Below, in pieces: positions 11,796-23,810 of a stretch of 64,000 nt of DNA. Source of the DNA: Solen grandis (lineage: Eukaryota; Mollusca; Bivalvia; Adapedonta; Solenidae); NCBI GenBank assembly GCA_021229015.1, contig CM037794.1, positions 43,413,774 through 43,477,773 of the forward strand, given 5' to 3'. Each line of letters starts with the position of its first letter. Position 1 is the first letter of the stretch. The translations under genes were made by a program, and so were the position numbers. Under the pieces are notes generated by a model. The model was not told the origin of the DNA, ran no database searches, and worked only from the letters and a program-made list of their open reading frames with translations.

Positions 11796-14700
11796 TAATT
11801 TAAACCCAAACAAACCAGAACGGTTAGAGATCAAACGAAAACAAGTTCTTAATTATACTACTATTGTACATGTAGATTAAACATATTCCGTGTCACCACA
11901 TCGGTGAGGGGCTAATCGAATTCAGCGACTTTCACTAACAGAAGGCCAATGGGTTTGAATATACATTAGCAGACTACGATGTCTTAATTCAGTGTGTTTA
12001 TAGAGATCAGATGTATTTGTTAAATTGATGTAATTAAGTAAATAAGAATAAATACATGAAAAACAACAGCTGCCTCGTGTATAAAAGTAATACAATTATA
12101 TCGATCAGTGTACGGTAGACAGAGTCTATTTGAATACAATTTTACGTTCTTTAGTCTATAGAAAGGGGATTGGGGTATACAAATATTTTTTTTTGTCGTG
12201 ATTACACCGATATTGTCAAAAGATGACAAAAACACGAACAAACGAGGTGCTTCTTTAAGAGTGAGGTTATATTGTAATATGCAATAAATATCACGTTGTC
12301 GGGTAAAAAGTTTATTACAAGCAAGAAAAATAAATAATTTGTGTGCGCGTGCAGTAATTGTAGCGATACTAACTAATGATATGTTCATTTATCCTCTTAG
12401 TACTGGAACATAATTATATGTACTGTACCCATTCTTATGAGGCTTAAACTCAATGCAGCTCCGCTACAAATTTGCGATATAAGTCGTAAATTTGAGAGAA
12501 CCTATTGAGGAAGTGCGACACACTTACATTGTAACATTATACAACCCGTGAGGGCGTTCCGTTGTTTGTTTACATCCCCGTAGAGTGTTTGTCAAGCTTT
12601 TAAATATAATGTTTTCTAGACTATAGAATTTGACTCGATTTTAATTTGAGAAAGTGGATGGGATCTTGACTCCAATGCACTTAACCCGCCGACCTCGACA
12701 GTGCACTGGGTTAAGATGACGTTTTCATTGATCGAGACTGGCCTCGGACTATGCGTTTTTCCTCATCAAAATCCTCATAAATATTTATATGCAAATTCAT
12801 GACTCGATGTAAGCATTTTTTCTTTGCGGCACAAATTGTAGAGTCTGAACAAATGTATTGTTTGAACAAACAGAGAAGACCCTGTTAAGAAGTTGTCTAA
12901 TCTGGATCTGCTTCGTTTGCCAAGAAGTCAAAACGCATCAGTAAAAATAAAAAGAAAATGCTTTTGATAACATTGTCTTCAGTACTGACCCTAGGAACAG
13001 GGATCATTGTTACTTTTATTTATTATGTTTCATAGAGTGCCAAATCCGTCTCATTACGAACCGGTTGTGGCGGATATTGACTGTTCCTGCGACAGGTTTC
13101 GCTAGAAGAAACGAACAAGTCCCATTACACTTTAAGATATTTTTTTTTTTGACGCAAGTGTCAAAGAATCGGGCGGAAGGACTATTGTGTTGACGTTATT
13201 CTCCGTCACTGCGGGAAAAAGATTTAATATCCGTTTCTATGCTTTACTGGTATTTGCTAATACCATGGGAACCAGTTGTAAAAGACTGCATTTTGAGATG
13301 GTCCCTGTAAATGATGTTCTTACCTATTGGTTTTCGTACAGGCTAAAACATTTTAGTGACATAACCCTTTGTTATTTCAGTACATTATAGGAATATTGTA
13401 CTGTATCCATCTAATAAGCTAATTGCAGTCCAATAATAATAATAATAATAATATCTGGCCCTCCAGTGTTTACATATGCAGAGTTCCATTTCCTTGTGCT
13501 TCTAGGGTATCCGTCTATTACTTCAACATTGGGAATCTGGAATGATTCAAATCTTCATGCTTATTTTGTGATGTCAAATAACAATGAGAAAAATTTTTTA
13601 GCGTGAAAAAAGTCTCAAACTGAAATATTGGAAGTTTTCGGCCGTTTTTTCTTACAATAGCACTAAATCAAAGATCTAATTTTCGAGAAAGTAACTATTA
13701 ATACGAAAAGTTTAAATGAAAATGTGGAGTAATCTGTTATTCAACCTGTGTTCCCAAAGTCAAATGTTATTATTATTGTTAGCAGAAAAAAAAACGAAAA
13801 CGGAAAGTACGTATATACTTGATCTTGTGTATAATATAACACTCCGCAGATAAAACATAAAACGTTAAACTAAATTTAAAATATCGGAGAACATAAAGAC
13901 ATCTGTCATGATTATTATCATAGACAATTTATAGAAAAGACGAGTGATATTTTTATTTTCATCTTCAAAATTACATCATTCACCGACAGGCACGGAGAAA
14001 TGTATTTTAACACTGTTCACCAATCAAAAACCGTTTCAGGAACCGTACCGGCTGTTGCCGGCCCGGAATAATCTAATTAAATTTACATATCAATTTGGGA
14101 AACAATCGGGCATACATAAAGTTATATTTATATGCTAACAAATACGAAGTTTTATTTCCTTTCGTTGAATTGCCGTTATTATGTAAACAATTTATTTCTT
14201 AATTTTATTGCCATTTGCAATCATTATTGCTGTATGCACATTAATTTTTATGTCATTGTACCCTAAACGAAATAAGAAAGCTATTGGTTGGTTGTTCTCT
14301 TTTTGTGTGATGGTACAAATCTCGAATAGTTTACAGTCAAATACTATGTTCAAACATTCCGATTAAAATATGTTCTGTTCAGCTGCCTATACCCTTGTAC
14401 TTTTTAACATCGACCCCCAAGAAAGCCAACAAGGAAATGCCTTGTGTGGTCACCATACAACCTGAGTGCAACTCACGCCCAGAATACTAAATTTCAATGT
14501 GTTATTGTAACGTTTAAATTAAGATTTTAGCGTTTAGCAGCCAATAAAAAAAAAACGAAAAAAAAAAAAAAAAATGGAATCAAATAAGCCTACAAATAAT
14601 TCGTTGAAGGTAAATCATGGACCGTCAAAGATTTTTGCTTCAGGGAGAAATATACATTCCTTTATTTGTCTATAAACATGTCACAAAGTCACGCAAATTA

Positions 14701-15415
14701 CCACTTTACTATATATGCAATTACTCGTAACTATTAACTGGACTGAATTTTCACCAACAATACTTAAATACTTATGGATGTATATCTTCATTCTTGTTTT
14801 CTTATATACATATTTCCCGAATACTGAAATACCTGAATTCCTGAAATACTGTCGGTAGGACGTTAAACCCAACAAACATGCACTTAAATCATTCGTTAAA
14901 CAGGAATAAAGGAATGTGCTCTAACCTTATTCAAGACTGTTTGTAACTAAGTATTACCAGGAGCTGAGCATTGTTGGTGAATTTCGAGCCTTGTTACATT
15001 GATAGACATTTTTCTAATGAAACTTGAAGAAAAATCAAAACATGCATGTTGAAATGTTTATAATATGATATAACACACATGCATAACAGAACGTATTACA
15101 AATGTTTTTGTTGTTTTTTTCAAGAAGAAAAAATCCAGAGTTTCACTGTTGACCAGAGTTTTGCAGAGTAGGCTAATTAGAATAGAAATCACTTAGTGGA
15201 GAACTTTGTAGCACGAAAATTTCAGCAACTGTAAAACTCATTGCTTCCATCTTTGTTGATTTTAACCGGATGAAACTTTGTGTAAATTGTTATTGCTCCA
15301 TAATATTTAGTTAAATGGTGTCATTTAAAATAAAATAAAAAAATGAGAGTAAACTCATTTCATGTCTGTGCACGTTTTGCATTTACTTTTACATATATTG
15401 CACATACACCTGATT
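11796..15415. other. Intergenic, no gene recognised
   Basis: The stretch contains an (AAT)n run at 13432-13453, a poly(A) stretch near 14549-14574 and a SINE tail scrap at 14845-14877 (ACTGTCGGTAGGACGTTAAACCC). The open frame at 13944-14138 shows no known motif. No other features stand out. Confidence 0.5.
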
Positions 15416-16372
15416 CTAAACTGGAAGCTTCATTTCGCAGATGAACTTATTCTGTTCCGAACAATTTTCATCGTTAAGTAATCCGCTGAAAAATTCCATG
15501 CAATTCTGGTTTCCATTTAAGTTATTCGGCTGACCATCTTCCCAGAGGAAAAATTTGATTGGTTTTTGTTCTGTCGTCCACACCCATTGATTTGTTTCAG
15601 CTGAAAGAATCCCGCCAATCCAAACGTTATTTCCTACAAGTTTACCAACTGCGCGCATTTCTTCTTCCGTTTCCGGCTGCGCAATAACACCCCCTTCGAC
15701 AAAACACGCAACTTCTGCCCCGTTCCAGCTCCGTGCATCCTTTCTATACAAATAACATTTATTCATGACACGTGTCCATTTATCTGGACAGGAAATCCTG
15801 GTCCCGATGGGATTGACTTTCATTAAGTCAATATTGTTTATGGTAGAGTTTAACTCGGATCCCATCTCTTCAAAACGTTTCATCATATTTCTCATTTCTG
15901 ACATTATTTCACCATGCTGTTTCTTACGTTCTTTCTCTTCATGTTCTATACGCTCGTAAATCTTTTGAATTTCTTGATCAATGTATGTAGACGTTTCATT
16001 GTTGTTGCTAGAAATTCTTTCTGATAAGTCATCAAGCATATTACGTGATATTTGTTTCTCGTTATGAAATCCCGTTGATAAATACGCCATTTTCTGCCTT
16101 TGCTCATCAAGAAGTAACGCTGCCTGCTCTTTAATTTCCATTTTAATATCTTCAGAAAACATCACACTTTGTTCATCAGAATCTTGTAGGCTTTCTTCTG
16201 TTGAATTCAAATTTGATATCATATCCTCGAGTTTGTGAATGGCTCTCTTTCTTGCATTTGTTTCTTTCATGAGTTCATCTTCTAAAAATCCCACTCTCAG
16301 CTTTAAATTTGCATCAGCGATGCATGTCACATACCCCAGTAACACAATCAGAAGAATTTGTAGTTTAGCCAT
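15416..16372 (-). CDS. Secreted C-type lectin with coiled-coil stalk
   Basis: This 318-residue single-exon protein is probably a soluble, oligomeric carbohydrate-binding protein of the haemolymph or mucus. Residues 1-21 form a signal peptide (hydrophobic LQILLIVLLGYVTCIADA). Residues 25-185 are highly charged and helical, likely a coiled coil, with N-glycosylation sequons at N55, N125 and N175. Residues 195-312 form a C-type lectin-like domain. It has the extra N-terminal pair C195/C206, the core pair C223/C312 and the pair C291/C304. WIGG lies at 251-254, a calcium/sugar-site QPN at 281-283, E293, and LND at 299-301 in place of the usual WND. QPN differs from both EPN (mannose-type) and QPD (galactose-type), so specificity cannot be read off. 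The start is the only ATG before the signal peptide. It has no introns, which is notable for this family. Confidence 0.92.
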   Translation of the reverse strand: MAKLQILLIVLLGYVTCIADANLKLRVGFLEDELMKETNARKRAIHKLEDMISNLNSTEESLQDSDEQSVMFSEDIKMEIKEQAALLLDEQRQKMAYLSTGFHNEKQISRNMLDDLSERISSNNNETSTYIDQEIQKIYERIEHEEKERKKQHGEIMSEMRNMMKRFEEMGSELNSTINNIDLMKVNPIGTRISCPDKWTRVMNKCYLYRKDARSWNGAEVACFVEGGVIAQPETEEEMRAVGKLVGNNVWIGGILSAETNQWVWTTEQKPIKFFLWEDGQPNNLNGNQNCMEFFSGLLNDENCSEQNKFICEMKLPV

Positions 16373-16454
16373 TCTTCAGACCTTTTTGCAATTAAAACAA
16401 AACCCTTGAGCTTGAGGCGATATTATATTATGGTAGGTTGCATACTGAGGAGTT

Positions 16455-16463
16455 GTTTATATA
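16455..16463 (-). promoter_or_regulatory. TATA box of the lectin gene
   Basis: TATATAAAC on the minus strand lies about 83 bp upstream of the lectin ATG. Transcription would start roughly 25-30 bp downstream of it, leaving a 5' leader of about 50-60 bp. The strength of the match and its position support a compact TATA promoter directly in front of an intronless gene. Confidence 0.55.
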
Positions 16464-18040
16464 CGCATTTGGGCTCTTGATACGAGAGGAAATACTTTTC
16501 GGCTAGTCATTACAGCCTCTTAATTAGCCCAAATCTTGAATGGCTTTGAACTGCGCAGTTCCTGAATTTATCACAATATATCATTAGTTTTCGATGTATT
16601 TCAACATCATCATCACCATATCATCATCAGCATATGTAGAGCTTTAATTGATGATTACAATGCATAATAAGAAGAAAGCAAACTGAAGTGTTGTATAACA
16701 ACGTTTTTTTCAATCTTTAGAAATGACCGCTCGCACACGCGCTGACACACACACACTGCTAAAATTTGAATGACTCCGACAATTGCGTGCTTAAATAAGC
16801 AAAAAAACAAAAACTGATTCAAATCTTAAATTATTTGGTTACACTCCAAAGTTTTTAAAACCTACACATATCGCTGTGTTACTTCCGAAAAAAAAATCAC
16901 CTTTAACAGAATAACCCATGCATTGTTCACAAGGGAAAATAACAAGCAATTAGACGGCACATCAAGTTGATAGCAGGTGAATTTGTTTGTAGCAACTTTC
17001 TTCGTTTTGAATGCGGCAATCGTACTATAAATTTCAAGTGCCGACAATTTGTCTGTAGTTTATATTTTGATTAGTATGTGGAATGAAAATTTAGTAAAAT
17101 TTTATATGGAATTGTGATTTGTTAGGATATGATAAAAGTCGAGCAGCTGCATCAAACTCTGGATATTGCCAAATATGGATACTGCAATAAACATCGTTAT
17201 TATGTGTGGAGTCCTAATATTGTCACTGGAATTAGCAGTTTGTCTTTACAAAATGCTGTAACAGGTAATATACATTATCGTGAAACCTTGTTATATCGAA
17301 CTTAATTTATTCAAAAAAGTTATGTATACCGTTTTGTATTTGCGAATGTCTAGTGAGTATGGTCAACAATGCCAAGTTTACAGTTTGGATCATCAATGAT
17401 ATTAAACCACATTCAATGTTTTGAACAGAACATTTTTAGGGGGGGGGGGGGGGCAAGTATAGCATGATACCACCACACCTATTCACATCATCCTGACACA
17501 GTCGATCAATCCTGTAACTACCCATATAATAAATTATATGCTGAGAGCAAAGCGTGTAAGTATAACTGAAACGTCTTAATACTTCGATTCAAGAAGTGAG
17601 CTATAACACCCTTACTTTTTTTCAAGGTTGTGGATGGGGGATAAGTCATGTTTATAAATACTCGAATATCTCCGTTAAGTTCAGAAGTGGCTGTTCAATC
17701 ATAGTGATCCGAAATGCATTTTTTTTCTTGCGGGGTGATTAAAGCATGTGTGTGTGTGTGGGGGGGGGGGGGGTAAACAATATGTTGAGAGGTAGAGTAC
17801 ATATCTTGGTTTGTTTTTCTCAGTATTTAAGTAGGGGTTAGGCTATGCATAAGTGTTAGTTTGGTTTGGTGACGGAAAATTTGCATCGGTATTACACCAC
17901 GTTGCTTATACAAACCTTATAACAAACCGTCACAGTGGGGTAGACAGCTAGACCAGAGACCAGAGACGTCTCTGGCTAGACCAAGCTCTCTCTCTCTCTC
18001 TCTGAGCCATTACGGTGCAAAGTGTTTTCGTTACATTTTC
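16464..18040. other. Intergenic with simple repeats
   Basis: It holds a poly(G) run near 17440, a (GT)n-poly(G) run at about 17748-17773 and a (CT)n run near 17988-18003. A short open frame at 17174 (MDTAINIVIMCGVLILSLEL) is hydrophobic but stops at once. No gene is supported. Confidence 0.5.
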
Positions 18041-18049
18041 TGCAATCAC

Positions 18050-18180
18050 TCTCCTGGCGTGCGTTCAGTATGCCAAACCGTATGCAACCGGATTCTTACA
18101 TTCAGCTATGGAGTTGTCTTATAGCATGCTGTTCACGTATGGAGGCTATTCGTTGCCAAAAATCTAGCCTTGTTGATCTG
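18050..18180 (+). repeat. Dispersed repeat, copy inverted relative to 20400-20600
   Basis: The phrases 'GGCGTGCGTTCAGTATGCCA' followed by 'AACCGTATGC', and 'TATTCGTTGCCAAAAATC' followed by 'TAGCCTTGT', recur in reverse orientation at 20400-20600 in the same relative order. The copy here lacks some of the intervening sequence. Confidence 0.7.
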
Positions 18181-20390
18181 AGTTGAACAGTTTATTTTCC
18201 GACAAAATACACAATTCATTTGAATTTCTTAGTATTTAAACTCCAGAGATACATTCTTGGACTGAATTTGCCGATGCAACATTGTAAATACGTATTTCAA
18301 CAAAATGCATTTTGATAAACTACAAAACGCCTTCTTACTTTAACGCTCGCAACTTTACATTGTCCGACCATCATGATTCGGCTCAGCTTAATCCAGGTTT
18401 ACACGTTTGCAATGTTGATAAATAAGCTCCGCCCATTTCCCCGCCCACTACATCATCGTAAATAAACGTAATTGTCCGCTCACTTTCGGTATTTTCCGAC
18501 AACGACTGGCAAATCTCCACGCAGTTATCTCCCATGTACGAATAAGGGAAGTGTTGCAGCGTGTAGGTCTACACATTCAAGGTAAATGCATTATGAGAAT
18601 TAAACAGTATCACAATTATTTACTAAGCACCATGTGTTTCAGTTGCATGAGTGCCATTGTATGCAGGTATTGAATCAACATCAGAAGATATAAAAAGATT
18701 AATTTTTGAAACGTACCCCACCTACATTGTAAAGCCATCAATATAAGCGCAGCATGGCGTAAATTTATGTTTAGATTTTTATATCCCTGGCCAGGATTTT
18801 AACTTTGATGGGTTTTTTTTAATCGAGCCACCAAAGGCACATGATATGATAACCCACTTCACAATTGAGCTTTTTTCAAAATTTAATATCTAGCCACTGC
18901 CATTACTGGTGTTATGAATTCGCGCTCAATGCCACTTTCATAAAAAAAGTCGATTTTTTTTATTCACAATTTTCAGAAAAACAATGCATAATTTTCACAA
19001 ACAGAGCTGAGGTGTACCAGACTCAATTTTTTTAATTACAATTCAATAACACATCCAAAATTAAGGTGCCTTATGCAGTCAATATTGACTATTGGTAGTA
19101 TAAAGTTCAAGTTGAAGTATTCATTATGTCTTTAATCAGGAGATGTTCTATAAAGATATAAGAGATCTCATGCTTTAATAAAGATTGATCATTTGCTTGT
19201 CACCTAGTATATTAATGTTTTAAATGCAAAAAAAGGTGCCTGACTTCCAATATTATTTTGAATCTCTGTGTTTGTTCATATACATACCTGCAGATTGATT
19301 AATTTCTTTAAGAAAATACACAAAAGTTACATGCCATCAACTGTCTGTGTCTTAATCCAACTCTTAATGTGTTTTTTTCCAGACAGTAAAAATTACTGCT
19401 TGACTATAAATCAAGATTTGTTATGCAAAACAAATATATTTATAGAAGGAATAAGTCAAATTGATATTTAAGGTTCAGTTAAGTTGCAATTTTCAGTCAA
19501 AGTGGATGGAAGATTTGCTACAGATAGATCTATACAATAATTTTTACAGGCCAAATTCTGGCTGCTGCCTTTCCCAGTATTATTAAGTAACATTTAATTA
19601 CTATATCACAAATATAACCTTAATACTAGGGTATGACTGGATAAGAAAAAAAGACAAAAAAAATCTAAGCAGTTTCTAATGTAAAGCTTTCATTTCTTAA
19701 TATTCAATTATAACGTTAGTAAAATTAAAACCAAAATTATGAAGCTTAAATGTCTGTACATAACAACTTCCCTTTCATAGATCTACATAACAGTTTTTCA
19801 ACCATATTTTTTTTTCGTTTTCATTTTACCATGTATATATTAAAAGAGGCCAAAGGTAAGTATAATGATTAACAATTGATGTGTATAAAATTATTGTATC
19901 TACAAAGTATCATTTTCAGACTCAGGTAAATACGAAATCTTTCTGTATTTTATTGATTTATCATGGTGTAAGAGTTACCTCTCTTTATTTTCCGCTCGTG
20001 AAATTTGGCTCCGCCTTTAAATATTCGCCTATTTCCGTGATACTGCCATATATGGAAGTTGCAAAATCGTCTACAAATGTTAATCGCGTAGAAATGTAAA
20101 AGTCAAGTATTCAGTTGTGAACCTGAGAGTGTTATTTGATGCGGCCCCATTCTCGAACGTCGTGATGTACGGCGTAAAACGTGTCGTGTATGTCGTTGTA
20201 CATTTCGTAAATTTGAGTTTGAAAAAATATAAATATTATTTGCATTTTATCTTAGTTGCATGTTACCAAATTACATTCTAGAAGTAAAAACGTTACAAGT
20301 TAAATCGAGATAATCAAAACGCACAATACGAGCACAATATGTACCTCTCGGATAAACGTTTATACTTAAACAAATCTGTTTAGTTGAACC
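18181..20390. other. AT-rich intergenic, no gene recognised
   Basis: Only short open frames without recognisable motifs. The region lies between two inverted copies of one dispersed repeat (18050-18180 and 20400-20600), so it could be the inside of a larger element, but no transposase-like frame was seen. Confidence 0.45.
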
Positions 20391-20399
20391 GAAGTATAA

Positions 20400-20600
20400 A
20401 TTGTCATGATTACAAGGCTGGATTTTTGGCAACGAATAATCTCCATAGTTCACGTGCTCCTTATGCTGTACATGGTTTACGTCAACATCGTGGTTTATGA
20501 CACTGAGGTAGTTTCATAAATAATTGTAAGCGTACGGTAGCGTACGGTTTGGCATCCTTCAAGAACGCACGCCTGGCATTGAAAAGGCATCGTATGACAC
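20400..20600 (-). repeat. Dispersed repeat, longer inverted copy
   Basis: The minus strand reads 'AGGCGTGCGTTCTTGAAGGA' then 'TGCCAAACCGTACGC', and later 'GAGATTATTCGTTGCCAAAA'. These match 18050-18180 with intervening sequence present. An open frame on the minus strand (20482-20790) spans part of it without a known domain. Confidence 0.65.
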
Positions 20601-20790
20601 CCACGATCAGTTCGCTAATCATGCAGCCGTTGTGAAAAAGCACTGAGTATGGATCTTCACTCAGTGGAGTACTATGACCTGGATAAACCCCTAGGGTTTG
20701 AGTTATTTGCAATTGCCACAGGTCACAGTGCACTTTTCCAAGGTTTGAAATACATGTAGTTATCATTATGTTATGCAATGCTATGATCAC

Positions 20791-21879
20791 ATACGATTCC
20801 TACTATATCCAAACGTAGCCATAAGTATCACAAAGGACATCACAGAACAGTTAAGTAAGTATATTCTTCTGTAAGTGAAAAAAAAAAATCGGACGCTACC
20901 TCGCACTTTTACTAGCGAAATATGAGCGAGGTATTCCGAATGGGACGATCCAATCAAGCGGAGGACATATTCTGATGATATAGATTACCTTATCGATGTA
21001 TAATAAATGTATAATGTCTGTCGATAGAATTTCACTTCTTTCTGATAAACGTCTATATTTTATCCCCTCAATAATAACAATGTGATAATCACCATACTAG
21101 CTATGAAGAAAATCGTTGTCATTAAAATAATTGCAAAAATACTTGAAAATATAATCAGCGGTTTTGGGACCCCTACAATTAGTAGAGGAAGGTACAATAG
21201 GTGGTAGACCGTTCGCTCTGTATTATAATCCAGTATTTTATTCAATCAATCCTTCCTCCGCTGTGACGGTTCTATTTTGTGCTAATTGTATTAAATGGAT
21301 TTAATGTGAAAACAGGTCTTCTAGATTAGCACCATTACTTTCGTTGGCCATATTTCATAACAAAAGACGAATTGAGATTAAAGATCGCAGATTTGAAGGT
21401 TCCTAATTTATTACCGGCATTCGGAAGTCCTTATTTGCTGTTTGACTTGGGATTTGTATAAGAAGTGTTACAGCATGCAGATAACGTTGTGGGAACTTGG
21501 ATAAATAAAGTATACCCGTGCATTCAGCGTGCAATGCTAATATAGAGTTAAAGTAATGCTTCATGCAATCACATACTTTGTGTTTAATGTGCAATTTCCT
21601 TCTGAAGGACATATACATTATCTGAAAAACGTAGTGTAAATGGAAATATCATTTAGAGAGTGTGTTTTTTTTTATATATATATTGCATTGAATTAAATCT
21701 TTAGAGAGGATTTCGAGCGAAAAAGTGACACGTAAAGACGCCATACCACACTCAAATATTGTGAGAAGGTAAGAGATATTGCTATTGTAAGAGTTGGCAT
21801 ACATGTGTATTTGATGAAAACTTTGTTCTATGTGTAAAAGTGAAAGTAATGAAGCTATATTTCACACATATCCTTACTT
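20791..21879. other. Intergenic, no gene recognised
   Basis: AT-rich, with short open frames only. Confidence 0.45.
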
Positions 21880-22118
21880 CTCACTCACTCACTCACTCAC
21901 TCACTCACTGTCTGTCCATCCGTGCGTATGTCTGTCTATATGTCCTTCCGTTCGTCTGCCTGTCTCTTTTGCCTGTCTATATGTCTGCCTGTCTGTATAT
22001 CGGTACGTCTGTCTGAGTCTGAATATAAGTCAGTCTGTCTGTTTGTCTGTCTGTCTGTATATCAGTCCGTCTGTCTGAGTCTGAATATAAGTCAGTCCGT
22101 CTGTTTGTCTGTCTGACG
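21880..22118 (+). repeat. (TCAC)n then (CTGT)n microsatellite
   Basis: About seven perfect TCAC units near 21882-21909 are followed by a degenerate CTGT/CCGT array. Within the array a 65-70 bp phrase ending 'GAGTCTGAATATAAGTCAGT' is duplicated. The Cys/Leu/Ser/Val-rich open frames here are translations of the microsatellite, not genes. Confidence 0.9.
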
Positions 22119-22536
22119 GCCTATACACCTCGTCTTTATCCCTTACCGACATCAAACGCTCTTAATTTAAAAAAATTTGAATACTCTTATTAATTATAAG
22201 TGCTCTTTAAACGTTTCAGTTTCCATTTCTTTTTCTAAAATGCACGCTTACATTTTATCTTAAGCACGTCGCCTTTCATTCAACAATGCTTTTAATTCAT
22301 TTTAAACAAACTTTATTCACGTAAGATGTAATCCATATATACACTCTCTTGACTTCTAAAGATTACTAGCTTTGATCAAGTCTTAATGCGTTACTGTATC
22401 AGTTTTAATAAGACAAGTCTCAATTATCTTATTTAAACACTGTTAAGTAATGTTTTGTCTTAAGGTCTTAAGGTAAATATTATACTTTTCAAGACACGTC
22501 TAGGAATACTGGTCCTGGTATTCAGATAAAAGGTCC

Positions 22537-22620
22537 CTATGCATTTGTTGTTGTTGTTGTTGTTGTTTGTGTGTGTTGTTGCCGTTGTTGGGTGTGTGTG
22601 TTGTTGTTGTTGCTGCTGTT
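22537..22620 (+). repeat. (TTG)n / (TG)n low-complexity run
   Basis: Runs of TTG at the start and end, with GTGTGTGTT between them. Confidence 0.85.
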
Positions 22621-23542
22621 TTAATTGTGTGTTTGTCTAGAATGGTTGTTTTATGTTTTAAAAAAGATTAATTTAGTTTTATCATGTAGGGGGAAAATGA
22701 CAGGCGTTTGCAACAGTAAAACGACATTAAAAGGGTAAATGCCTCTTATATACCATACTTTACGGCCACAGACGCCTGTTCATATAAATTACACAGGAAA
22801 TGATCATGTTTACAATTCATTGGCAGCATTTTCCCACGGATTCTATTATTGACTACATCTCTAATTTGAAATACTCTCAATAAATTGACTAGGAGTTAAG
22901 AATTTCTGATACAAATTAGCTAATTTTAAGAATTTGGTAAGGTAGATGCGTATTTAGCTATATTTTGTATAGAGTTAAGGTGAACATTTCATATTCTGTA
23001 ATGATTAGGGAAACAATTTATATTCAGTGTGTGGTCTGTTATAAGAATACGAGCTTGATCTAACCAAACGATAATGTTACGATTTAAAAAAAAAAATCAA
23101 ATCTGCAAACGTATCTATAAATCTTAGAACAATACGCGACGTATTATGATGTCACGCGAAATAATCAATCAATAAATGGATAAAATAATTTAAGTTTATG
23201 ATTACCGGATGCCTGTCGCACGAGCGTTAGTGATCTTTGGTGATCAATTCTACGTGAATGAGCAAAGGTTAATCTTTATCATGTACATTTCACATTCGCA
23301 ACGTGCGTTAAGCCGATTAAGAATATATGGTCTTAAAGGTGCACAGCCATATTTTATTCAATTTTAGCGTCGACTTGTCTAGGATTTAATTAAGTTAATA
23401 AGTGATAATATTGAAATGTTGCAAAGTGTTACGTCCGAATCTATCTTAAAGAGCAAATATATTTCTTAGGCGTTGCAAGGCATTCTCGGACATAATGAAA
23501 ATATTCAGCGCAGGAGATCTCACACAAAAGCTCTGTCACAGT
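22621..23542. other. Intergenic, no gene recognised
   Basis: AT-rich and non-repetitive by eye. Confidence 0.45.
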
Positions 23543-23553
23543 GAGTTGAATAG

Positions 23554-23799
23554 CGGGGCCTCCGTGGCCGAGAGGGTAAAGTCACTGACTTTCACTCAGC
23601 CCCTTACCGCGTGGGTTAGAATCCCGGCAGGATCATTAGGATTTTCATGTGAGGAAGCCTTCCAGCTGGCTTGCAATCGGTCGGTGGTTCTAACCGGATG
23701 CCTCCGTGCATCCGGGGTATTCCTCCACCCGTAATTAGCTGGACGTCGCTATATGACTGAAATACTGTCGAAGCGACGGTAAACTCAAATAGTCAAGTC
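23554..23799 (+). mobile_element. tRNA-derived SINE (family 1) with 11 bp target duplication
   Basis: The head GGGGCCTCCGTGGCCGAGAG is the A box. The B box is slightly mutated (GGTTAGAATCC). The body and tail are as in the copy at 10765, ending in AAATAGTCAAGTC. GAGTTGAATAG flanks it at 23543-23553 and 23800-23810. Confidence 0.93.
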
Positions 23800-23810
23800 G
23801 AGTTGAATAG

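Noticed and set aside
12020..12388. 122-codon minus-strand frame
   Set aside because: No domain, AT-rich composition like its surroundings, no neighbours.
17174..17263. Short hydrophobic frame resembling a signal peptide exon
   Set aside because: It stops after 29 codons, and the nearby GT donor would need to follow the stop codon.
21830..22116. Cys-rich open frames
   Set aside because: Translations of the TCAC/CTGT microsatellite.
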